The notes beneath the pieces are model-generated. The model did no database searches. It saw nothing but the letters and a program-made list of their open reading frames with translations, and was not told where the DNA came from. Of a stretch of DNA of 64,000 bases, positions 1 to 10,022 are shown in pieces (positions within the stretch are counted from its first letter, which is position 1; each line of letters starts with the position of its first letter). Origin of the DNA: Gaertneriomyces semiglobifer. Lineage: Eukaryota; Chytridiomycota; Chytridiomycetes; Spizellomycetales; Spizellomycetaceae. The stretch is taken from contig JAHLKF010000036.1 of the NCBI GenBank assembly GCA_025558075.1, forward strand, positions 62,001 to 126,000. Reading direction: 5' to 3'. The position numbers and the translations under genes are program-made.

Positions 1-3000
1 GTATGCGGGAAACAATTTCTGACGAGTGCATTGCGGCGTCCGGCTTGATGAGGGCCAGCGTCCGCTGGTTCTGTCCGGGTTTGGGTTCGGGTGGGATCTC
101 GTTCATGTCCACATGTGATCTCCTAGCTGCCTTGGTCGCCATAGCTATATTGTTCATCGATTGCGGAAGAGCTCCACGTGCACCTCGCTGTACTGGGAAC
201 GGTGATACTGTGTCTCCAAAAATTAAACGGATCTCACGCTGAGCGGAAGTTACCGAATCCGATCCATGTACCGCGTTGCGCGATCCGTCTATTCCGTACA
301 CCGCCCGAATCGTGGTAGGCGCAATGTCTCGTGCTCGCTGTGAGTCTGTCGGTCCAGCTAACTCTCGCCAGCTGGCAATCGCAGCTTCTCGTTCCAGAAC
401 AAGCGCATATATTGGCGCACTGATAGGTGTACATAACGTATGTTAGCTATCGAATGAACAATGATGTGCGTCGTTCACTTACCTGCTCATCCAGCGGACA
501 AGATCGTCGTAAAACGGTCGACCTTTATGCTCAACGTAGAATTCGGCTGCTACCTCTGGTGCTAATAATACTTCCTGCTGTGCGATGACATCAAACTCTG
601 CCTGCTTTATTCTGTTCAATATATCCGGTAGACGCTGAGGGTATGCATCCGGTTTGACGAGGGCAAGTGTGCGTTGTATAGGCACTCCTGAAACTGTCGC
701 TGCTTGACCAGTTTGAATATTCATCTCAACAGATTCGTCTGGGAAAAGCAATTTGATTTCGCGAGCCGCTGACACAGGGGAGTCAGAACCCTGAACAGCA
801 TTACGGAACTTGTCAGTACCGTATAAGGCACGAATGCTGTAGATATGTGGGTAAGAATCCAACGCTACAGGAACCATCAGCCATTCTCGGCCCCGTACCT
901 GTTCGGCGCTGTTTTTCTGGCAACCTCAGAGTCGGTCGGCCCAGCCAGCTCACGCCATTCCGTCACCGCATCTTCTTTCTCAAGAACCATCGCGTAAACG
1001 GGGCCACTGCTCATCCAAGCCACTAATTCCTCGTAGAATGGTCTTGATGCGTGTTCTCGGTAGAACTCGCCGGCGCGCTCAACTGTCAACTGTATTTGTT
1101 CTTGACGTATTACTTTGAAACCATGTTCGAGAATGCGATCTACTATCGCATTTCGACGTCCAGCTCCGTGTGCGTCTGGTTTGATGATTGCCAATGTGCG
1201 CTGAACTGGTCGAGCGACTGGTGCCAAGCTGACCACTTTACGATCTTCACCAAGCGGGCTCACTTGATTTCCAAACACAACATTGATCTCCCGAACCGCC
1301 GACGCTGGAGAGTCTGAACCGTGGACAGCATTCTTGCTGCCGTCAGTGCCATACAGTGCTCGAATACTGCAAAAAAGCGTGAGGTAGATGGTTTGGTATA
1401 TACATTCAACACGCGACTAACCTTCTGGGCGCGCTTTCCCGAGCAGCATTGGAATTTGTTGGCCCCGCCTATGCAAAGAAATGTAAATACGCTTCGGCTA
1501 ACCACGTTCCCAATCGTTCGCACGTACCAGCCTCCTCCATTCCTTAATGGCATCTTCCTTCTCTAGCACCATCGCATAAATCGGGGAGCTGTCGCACAAT
1601 GAAATGTCGGCATAGGCAATGCTTGCAGTCTCAAATGTTTATTCTCACCTGCTCATCCAGGCAACCAGATCCTCATAGAAGGACTTGCCCTCATGCTCAG
1701 CATAAAATTCTTGGGCCTTTTCCGGCGTCCACTGAACCTCGGCCTCCTTAACAATGGTGAAGCCCTCGTCTTTTACTCTCTGTACGATCTCATCCTTTTT
1801 CCCAGAGCCATAAGCGTCCGGCTTAATCAACGCCAGTGTTCGCTCGGTGTCGGTAGTGGGCGCGACGGAGGAGTCAAGGCGTACAATGTGCGTCGGCCCA
1901 GTACCCATTGCACTGACGGTCGGCTCCGGGTTAGCGCTGACAGCGTCGCCAAATATGATGCGAATCTCTCTCTCTGCCGAGCCAGGTGAATCTGAGCCGT
2001 GTACCGCATTTCGAGATCCATCAGTACCGTAAAGCGCGCGAATGGACTGAGGCGCAATTTCCTTTGCTTTGATCGCGTTCGTGGGTCCAGCGAGTTGGCG
2101 CCACGCGGCAATCGCACTGTCTTTCTCCAAAACCATAGCATAGGCGGGGAGTGAACTCATCCAATCCACGAGATCCTTGAAGAATTGCTTTCCTTCATGC
2201 TCCTTGTAAAATTCGCGGGCCATCTGATCCGTCATCTCGATTTCTTGTTCAGCGATCACTTTAAATCCATCATCGCGAATACGTCTCATAATCTCATCTT
2301 TCTTCCCGGTGTTGTACGCATCGGGTTTGATGAGAGCGAGCGTTCTTTCAGCCAAGGATCCATGATCTCCACCAGCAGTCGCGGCTCTAGCAGATAAATC
2401 GTAACGAGAACCACCAGCTGCTGTCCCGGCGCGAGTGCCAAACACAGCGCTCTCTGCGCGCATAAGTATAGAGGGGAAGACTTGCCCAATTTCGCGGCGG
2501 GCGTTCTCGGGGGTGTCCGACCCGTGAACAGCATTGCGAACTGTGTCAGTTCCAAACAACGCTCGAATGCTAGGATCATAACGGTCAGATGTATGTAAGC
2601 ATACTTGGTTTTTATCGAAGAACGTACCTCATTGGAAACTGTTCTCTGGCCACGTCGGGGTCAGTCGGTCCGATCATTTCACGCCACCCAGTAATGACAT
2701 CGTGCCCTTTGAGAACCAAAGCGGTAACTGATCCGCTGGCCATGTAGTTAATTGTATCCACAAAGTAAGGCATATCCTTTTGGTGAGAATAAAGTTCCGA
2801 GGCCTGGTCAACAGTCAACTGGACGACTTCTCTCTTCACCACTTGATATCCACGACAAACAATGCGTTCCACAATTTCTTCAAGAGCTCCATCCTTTACG
2901 TTGGGTTTGATGATCGCCAAAGTTTTCTCGGGCTGTGCAGGGAATGGCGGAGTCAGGTTGCGAACATTGAAGGGAAGCTCCATCACGTGGCTATCGGGAC

Positions 3001-4069
3001 CAAAAATGAGGTCCAATTCATTTTTAGCTGCTTCCACCGTGGAAGATCCGTAAACGGCGTTGATCCGACTATCAGTTCCGTACAATGCCCTGATGCTGGA
3101 AGGATGATGCTCCCTCGCACGCGCTGTGCTTGATGGTCCCATAACTTTGCGCCACTCTTCCACGGCGTTGTCCTTTGCAAGTTCCAACGCTAATACTGGT
3201 GCACTGGAAAGATACGTGATAACGCCTTGGAAATAATTCTGCTTTTCATGCTCTCTATAAAGGTCTTCCACTTGAGACGGTGTCAGCCATATCTTCTTCT
3301 TTTGTACTACTTCGAATCTGTTCCTGCGAATAATATCGGCAATTTCTACTATAATGTTCGGAGCCATTCCGTCCGGTTTGATCAGCGCTAGCGTTCGGTC
3401 TGCCGAAAGCTCTGTGGGCTGTGCTGGCGCCAATATCAGGCTCGATCGCGCTCGCTCCATTGGAGCGGCTGGGTGTTCATTTACATTATGCGGCGCAAGT
3501 GCGCGCGCCGGATGATCTACATTGTCGTGGTGCTCATACGCTGTTGGACGCCCATGGTGGGACAACGGACGTGCACTCGTTGATTGCCGCGGAGCGTCTT
3601 CAGATTTGCCACTTGGCAACTCAGGTATAACAAGCTACAAATAACAGAGAGGAATAAGCGAACAGCTGTGCAGCGCGAGAACTGTTGACCTTACCGGCTG
3701 TACGGGTGCGCCACTTCGCTCAGCTTCTATTAATTCCCTGATGGTTCTCTCGATCAGAGGAGCATTCGCTCCTTTTATTAGACTAACCAGTGTGCCGTCC
3801 AGAAAGAACAGGAACGTAGGACATGACTTGTCTCGAAACTGTTCTAGGACCTGAAGACTGCCTGTTGCCGCCGTTGCAAACTGAATATCTTCTCCATACT
3901 CAATTCTCAAACGCTTGAAGATGCCCTGCATAGGCTCACAAGGCCCAGCCCAATTGGCGTAGATGTCAATAACGGTTACTCCGTCGCGCTCCAAGCACTC
4001 TGCCCATTCCTCGTCGTTTGCGATGTTGGGTATCCCAGCCACCTCCACTTTCCGTGCGTGAGCACTCAT
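1..4069 (-). CDS. NME8: Thioredoxin plus multi-NDK axonemal protein (NME8/TXNDC3-like), 3' end outside window
   Basis: Probable flagellar outer-arm dynein-associated protein. Exons (minus strand): 4069-3695, 3634-2628, 2569-1649, 1588-1528, 1468-1422, 1366-899, 836-483, 419-1; introns are 55-63 nt and all phases agree, giving at least 1217 residues. Residues 1-115 are a thioredoxin fold whose active site reads WAGPC, so one of the two redox cysteines is missing. Then come NDK domains 1 to 6 and the start of a seventh (TLALIKPDA at the window edge). The catalytic-His motif NAVHGSD is intact in NDK2, 3, 4 and 6, is Tyr in NDK1 (NAVYGS) and Gln in NDK5 (NAVQGSD). Animal NME8 and sea urchin IC1 have three NDK domains, so this protein is expanded. 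ATG 4069 (MSAHARK) aligns with the usual NME8 start; the frame stays open upstream to a hydrophobic stretch near 4345, which I take as 5' UTR. It is divergent from the exonuclease at 4547. Confidence 0.9.
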
Positions 4070-4546
4070 GGTTGATGTGAAATCAAACTGTTGTCCACCG
4101 CACGGTATGCAGTTTGTTTCGGCCTCAGATGAGTATAGGGCTTCTTCACGGTCGGTGTTCTGTTGATGATTGAAGTGACCGTCGGCTGACCACAGCCAAG
4201 AGGCGAACGAGGCAGAGTCGAACGAAAGCGCTTGATGGTAGATAAATACGGCGCGATTGAGAAGCCTCCAAGGTTGTTGGCTATAGAACAAAAGGCCCAA
4301 CGTGATCGACAGTGTCGAGATGATGGCGAGCACCTTGCACTTCATCTTGCCCCTGCCCTGACGCGTAGCGGACTGTTCCTGGCGCTTACGAAATGCATTC
4401 AACTGAATCGACAACGGGGTCAAAAAGAGCGCGCGTTAAGTTATGTTATCGACTAAGAAACTGTACGCCGTGAGGGAGTTTCCGTCCGTTGTTCGCACCT
4501 CGCTTTGCACCGTCCAACGCCTAATAAAGAGCTTGCAGGTTGTCAA
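4070..4546. promoter_or_regulatory. Divergent intergenic region between NME8-like gene and exonuclease gene
   Basis: About 480 bp separate the proposed start codons of two divergent genes, so it should hold both promoters and 5' UTRs. The minus strand is open in frame with the NME8-like gene through most of it, including a hydrophobic run after an ATG near 4345. I see no clear TATA box. Confidence 0.4.
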
Positions 4547-6294
4547 ATGCGGGCGATATTCCGTACTCGGATGTATCCAAGTCCACTACCATTACTTGAA
4601 AGCGGCGAGCATGTCGGTCGCGCGGCGAACTTGCCCTTGTCAGGTTCTGTGCGTACTCTTTCCGTAGCGAACAGCAAGCCATCTAGTTCCAGTCCGTCAA
4701 GCAACGCACAATCCAACCGACCGCGGAAGTGCGTATCTGTTCTAATTGGGTGATATGGGGAGAGTTAATTTAGCATTGCTCAGATTACCTTGGTCAAGGG
4801 ACAGCAGCAGAACCGATGCCGCTGCCAAAGGGATACCAGCCACCAACTCTGATGAACCTGGCCAGCTTGTTCCGAGTCTCCCACAGATTGACTGGAGAGT
4901 TCATTGTACGCGGAGCTACGCCAAGACCGTGATAGGGACAGCGAAGCTTTTGAAGGTTTGCAGGTACGAACAGTCCTTCATACGGCCCGTCAGTTGTCAT
5001 TGCATTGGGCGCTCACTTTGAGTTTCAGTGCAGAAATTGTTGCATTTGATATGGAATGGGCTGTTTTTCGCAAGCTCGGTCAGGCTGAAAGACCGACATC
5101 TTTGATACAAGTGTGCAATGACAAACACATCGGACGTGAGCTCCTGATGCAGTAAGGCTAGCTGCTTGCACTACTGAATAGGGGTGTTTCCATAGTTTTC
5201 CATATTCACCACATGAAGCCACCGCGTTCAAGCGTGCAACTCGGTACTGAAGTGGATCCGGCGCCGTCATCCACTTTCCCTGCTCCGCTGAGAAGGCTCA
5301 TAGAGGATCCGAATATCATCAAAGTGGGCCTTAACATCGGGGGCGATGCGCGTAAACTGAAGAGGCATGTGCGGTGCGAGATTGGCAGTGACATACGTCT
5401 CATCTTTATTCTAGGGATTACGGAATCGAGATGCAAGGATGGTTGGATTTAATGGACCTTGCCAAAGAGGTGGCAGATGATCTTCGATCCATCCGTTCCC
5501 CGTTGTACAAAGAATTTTGGAACCACATGGCTGGAAGGAGCCGTATTTCCTTGCTGAATCTGTGCGAACTGACGGTACAAGTTTCTGCCAGTCACCTACG
5601 GCAGACTCTCAATATAATGCCGTGTACCTCGCTCAGCTGGGTGTTACGCTCGATAAAGACAGCGGGGTCCGAATGTCGAATTGGGAAGCCGCGCGCCTCA
5701 CCGAACGACAATTAGACTACGCCGCCAATGATGTGTACGCTACGTATCAAGGTGTGCCATTTTTTGTACCCTCACCTGCATTTTACTGCTCACTGATACT
5801 CGCATGTAGCATATCAGTGTCTTCAAAGGATTCAGAAGGATGTCCTGAACCCAAGCGCATCCAACCTCGAGCTGCGTGGGATGGTTGGCGTAGCACAGCA
5901 GGACGCAGATACGCAAGTTCTAGGGCAGACCCACCCGGCGCCCTCCGTGGGCCGCTGCCAAAATGCAGATCTTTATATCTCTGACCCCGAGACTGATGCC
6001 CTAAAGCTGGGGAACTCCCAAGTGCAGAGTACAGTACGTGCTAAAGTGCTCACCGAACCAGTATCACCTAATGCCGGCCAACGTCCCCTCCCATCTACAA
6101 GAGTGACCAGATCGGTGGCTCAGAATGAACGCGCGGACAAACGGCGCCATATCGCGACCTCTAGCGCTCAGAGCGATTATGTGGAAATACCCGCTGACGA
6201 TTCGCCGTCGGACGACAGCGATGTTGATTGGGTTAGTATACACATAGAATGTCAAAAAATAGCGGACAAGTTTTACGCTTCTCAGCGTCAGTAG
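4547..6294 (+). CDS. WRN/RNase D-like DEDDy 3'-5' exonuclease with disordered acidic tail
   Basis: Stand-alone 3'-5' exonuclease of the DnaQ/RNase D fold, resembling the Werner-helicase exonuclease domain without a helicase. Exons 4547-4728, 4784-4963, 5029-5135, 5196-5373, 5415-5574, 5637-5751, 5810-6294 give 468 aa with consistent phases. Catalytic motifs: Exo I AFDMEW near residue 126, Exo II VGLNIGGDARKL, Exo III LDYAANDVYATY (the DxxxY of the DEDDy class). The N-terminal ~115 residues are Ser- and basic-rich and could include a targeting signal; the C-terminal ~150 residues look disordered and end in an acidic patch. The start is uncertain: ATG 4547 is the first in frame and ATG 4571 follows. 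One intron (5374-5414) is only 41 nt. The stop lies 31 bp from the stop of the convergent gene. The substrate (DNA or RNA) cannot be told from sequence. Confidence 0.83.
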
Positions 6295-6325
6295 TCATGT
6301 TCCATTGATATTTGTATAAATATGA

Positions 6326-7961
6326 TTAGGTACTCCAGAATCTGAGGACTTTCGGTGTTTGATCAGCCATGGATGCGGCCAGCTTCAAGTCATATTTTTC
6401 CCGAGCGAGCTGAAGCACCGGATCTGTAATTGGAACATGAAGCAAGATAGATGGTAACTTTGTACGCTTTGTTTCAGCCGCAGCCGTTAAGGAAATGGGC
6501 TCCCATTTCCGCCGTACGCGCGGGCGATGCGTCTCGTCCTTGTGTGCAGAAGAATGAATCAAAGCTTCAAGCTCGTGGCGAGGTAACATGGAAAGACGAG
6601 AGCGAGATACGTCCACCAGTGAAGATGTGCTGTCTCTTATTTCGTCAACTGGCAACTCGGAGTCTTCTGAAAGCACTGAATTGCGTTCAGTAGCCAATTG
6701 CCCACTGTGAACTTGCCGCATTTCGTCATCGCGATGCTGTTGTTGAACAGCAGCGGCAACTATGTCAAGAAAACCGGACTTTGGACGAGCCCGCCCCGAG
6801 GACTTTGAGGACCTTGCACGCCGTTCGGGCTTTTCCAATGAATTACTCTCACTCATGACGACCTGGCGCTCAGACGCAGGTCGTTTCGAGGAGCTGGTGT
6901 TTCTAGACTCCTCAGTGATTTGAATATCATTAATTGACCCCGGTCGCTTCGTACCAGCAGTTGATTTTGTATCATCCCCGCTGGCTGTCATTGCTCGCGA
7001 CTTTGGCGTCTTCGGGGTTTTTGGGCCTCGCCTTCCTTGCGCGAGCCTCTCCTCCGCAATGGCCAGTGCCAGATTCAGAACAGAAGCATTCAACGGCGAT
7101 CCACCTTTGTCTTTTACTGAACGCGCGCTGCTTCTGCGGGAAGCGAACTTCTCCTTATCTCGTGCATCACCAAAGGCAATAACCGAGGGTCTCCGTGACT
7201 GGAGCGAAAGCGTGGAGTTATGTGCTCCACTCTGAAGCCTCTGTACAATGCTTGAAGAGGCAGGGCGTGACATGGAAGCCCGAGAAGCATTCGGGGCGGA
7301 TACTGGTCGTCGTAGTTCGAACGTTGGTTCGATAGGGCTGAAATCATCCTCATTCACGTCATCGGTAGTCAGCTGATGTTGCATATCGTCTATAGGGTGC
7401 AGGAAGTGCTGTGCAAACGCATCCACTGCTCCGTCGGCCTCTTGGGCATTTGTATCAGTGCCTTGAACGTACACCGTTGTTCGAGCTCTGTTTCTATTGG
7501 CAATATCGTACATCTGCCGCTTGGATTGAAGCCGAAGGGCGGATGTGGGCACCTCATCATGGTGCTTCTGTAGGTAATTACTTAGCTTGAATGAACAAAC
7601 GTTTTGTACGTAGGTCAGTCCTCTTCACCTCATCGGGTTTGTTGAGAGAAAGCCTTTGGATAGAGTACTTCTGTTGGAAAGCTTTATAGTTTTCCTCGGT
7701 TTTAAACACAGCTTCAACTGCAGCGTCGACATGGCCGTTGGACTTCCATCCAATGCTGGTACGGTCGCTACGTTGTCGACTAACCCGCAAAGAAGGGGCG
7801 GTCCGCCGCCTGGTATCCCCGCGAGAATGCACATTGGAACGAACGGCGTTCAGGGGCACAATGTTATCGGAATGGTTGATGAGTGGCAATCGTCGAGAAC
7901 GTTGGTGTCCATCTGTTGCTGGAGCGATGGGAACGTTCTTCTGTTTCATTGGCCTCACCAT
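6326..7961 (-). CDS. Ser/Arg-rich protein of unknown function
   Basis: Two exons, 7961-7629 and 7567-6326, joined by a 61-nt intron (GTGAAG...CTACAG), encode 524 aa. I do not recognise the family. The N-terminal third carries a more conserved-looking helical segment (VFKTEENYKAFQQKY). The middle is low-complexity, rich in Ser, Arg, Lys and Pro with many RxxS-type potential phosphosites and KTPKTPK repeats. The C-terminus has a short ordered-looking stretch around RRKWEPISL and PITDPVLQLAREKYDL. There is no signal peptide or membrane segment. It ends tail-to-tail with the exonuclease gene and starts back-to-back with the SNARE gene. The intron call rests on frame continuity; an alternative donor a few codons downstream would alter only the junction. 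Confidence 0.7.
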
Positions 7962-8455
7962 GTTGAATTAAAAGTTTCCGGATTTACACATTTGAGTCAT
8001 TGTTAACAACCTTGTCGACGTTGCTGGATGATGAATATCTACAAGACGAATGCCATCGAAACAAGTAGTTGAGAGAAATAAACCCCCGTCGTTGATTGAA
8101 ATTTGGTTAGAGGCTGCCCAGGAAGCCTGATACCGGACATTGATGGATCATTTTACGCCCTTACACTTGTTCTTGTTTTCTCAACTGGTCTCAATAACGC
8201 GGAAGGCCATCAACTCCGACCATCACGTAAGCAACGCTGTGCCACCTACGCGACTTCAGGGGGTCGCATTTGACACACTGTCTGCAGCAGGCATTTTAAT
8301 TGCGTCCAAGGAAGAGCCTTCTTCTTTCCGTACGCGAAGCGGATTACTACTGGTCCACCGAGTATAAAGAGCAACGGTTTGCAAGATGTTGACTGTGGTG
8401 GATAGGCCTCTTGTGAGGACGTCGACGATTTTACCTGTGAAGCTGCAATTGAACC
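7962..8455. promoter_or_regulatory. Divergent intergenic region upstream of SNARE gene
   Basis: About 490 bp between two divergent start codons (7961 minus, 8456 plus). It presumably holds both promoters. I see no TATA box, RNA gene or convincing additional reading frame. Confidence 0.4.
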
Positions 8456-9345
8456 ATGTCTTACCGTTCGAGCCGCCAAGAGCCCGTCATGACAGGCGGA
8501 TCAGGTGCAAATGGCAACCGATGGGCAGCAGCTGCCCAGGCTGCTCAGCGATCAAGTGATACTGGGTTTTCAGGCGGAAGCAATGGAGCCTACCGCTCAT
8601 GGGAAAACGTGGAAGAAGAGCCAGAAGATTGGGACAACAGCGACTGGTTACAACGCAAGACTAAAAAGGTTCAGAATGACTCGCTGTTGAGTACTCGTCG
8701 GGCCCTCAGCCGATTGAACGAGTCCGATGCCCTTGCCAGGAGCAATTTGGAAAGGCTGAATCTGCAATCAGGTGATTATTTTCGCCGCTCCATTGGCATG
8801 GTACTGGTTATACTAAGCATTTCTATTTTGGCCCGATTGTAGAACAGCTTTCTCGTGTAAATAGTCGCCTTGAAAGTGCGGACGAACATATTAATGTCTC
8901 GGATGCAAAGGCCGATCACCTCACCTCTCTCAACCGATGGTTCTTCTTGCCGTCGTTTGGTGGTAAAAAGGTCCGTAACAAGGAAGAGGCCGCGCTCAAA
9001 GATAATGAACAAAGGAAGACGAGGGACTCAACCCGGGAAGAGGAGGAGAGAAATGAAAGGAATGCCCGGTTCCAGGATATTCAGAGTCGTAAGTTCGAGA
9101 GCTCCTCTCGAGGAATGTACACTACTCCTGATGGAATTGAGCGCGACACGACTGAAGAGGAAATTGACAATAACCTCGATCTGATGTCGGCCGGTATTGC
9201 TAGACTTAAGTTAATGTCGCAAACAATGAATAGCGAGCTCGGCGCCCAGAACACACGCATTCACTCTATTACCGACCGCTCGATGAGGTCCAAGGAGCGC
9301 ATAGATAGAACGAACACCAAAGTTACTAGGATAGCTGGCAAGTAG
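8456..9345 (+). CDS. SEC9: SNAP-25-like Qbc-SNARE (Sec9/SNAP29 type)
   Basis: Membrane-fusion SNARE that would supply two helices to the four-helix bundle, probably for exocytosis at the plasma membrane. Exons 8456-8771 and 8843-9345 (71-nt intron) give 272 aa. The first SNARE-like heptad region spans about residues 75-140, the second about residues 200-265 and ends at the C-terminus; both contain the spaced hydrophobic layers and central Gln expected of Qb and Qc helices (the second around SQTMNSELGAQN). Between them lies a charged, Glu/Arg-rich linker without the Cys cluster of animal SNAP-25, as in yeast Sec9 and animal SNAP29. There is no transmembrane helix, which fits the family. The N-terminus is Gly/Ser/Ala-rich and probably disordered. 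Whether it is the Sec9 or SNAP29 counterpart needs a tree. Confidence 0.88.
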
Positions 9346-10022
9346 CAGCTTGCCTGGCTTTGGCAGTTATCCACATCCCTCTGTAAATAGATAGACCCCT
9401 CCACCAATATTTGCTTCATTCCTCATCAGTAAACTTCGTTGGGCGCGTCGGCCTAATACTACGCGTCGTGTAACTCCGATCGTTGAGTGACGTGCAATGT
9501 GCATGGCAAAGTCACGCTAATCGTCAATGGCGCAGCTATTGAAATTTGCTCATTTAAACCCGGCCTTTGTCTACAAAAGCGCCTGTTGTTCTTCTTCCCG
9601 TCGCTTTTGCCTCCACAATTACCAAGGTCTGCGTACGCCACCACACAGGACATCCACGTACTATCACAACGACCCGGAAGGCGACAGTTTGTAGAAATAG
9701 GAATTACATCTTCCCTCGGCCAAGAACACCTCACTTTGCTTTCTTTCCTCAGCTTCAGCGTATTTACGTGTCACTGGCGAGCGAATTTGAGCGTTGCTTT
9801 TTTCGAAACCTCGACATCAGAACATAGACAATTACCTGGTCTGGACGTTAAACAGCGGTAGAGGACGCATATTTAGGACGATTTCACGTCTTTGAACGCT
9901 TCGTTGGTATCAGCTGTTGCGGCGCAAGTGTTGGCTGGGCTTATCGAACAGAGTGTTGGGACTTCGCAGTTTTGAGGACTGGCGGTTCAGTTTGTTTTGC
10001 TTACCTGGTGAGACGCCATCAA
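9346..10022. other. Intergenic region, no gene seen
   Basis: About 680 bp between the SNARE gene and the next plus-strand gene. Short open frames on both strands have no recognisable domain. It probably contains the SNARE 3' UTR and the promoter and leader of the gene starting at 10023. Confidence 0.4.

Noticed and set aside
4070..4423. In-frame upstream extension of the NME8-like protein with a hydrophobic segment
   Set aside because: A membrane anchor does not fit an axonemal protein, and ATG 4069 matches the usual family start; the open frame is probably 5' UTR.
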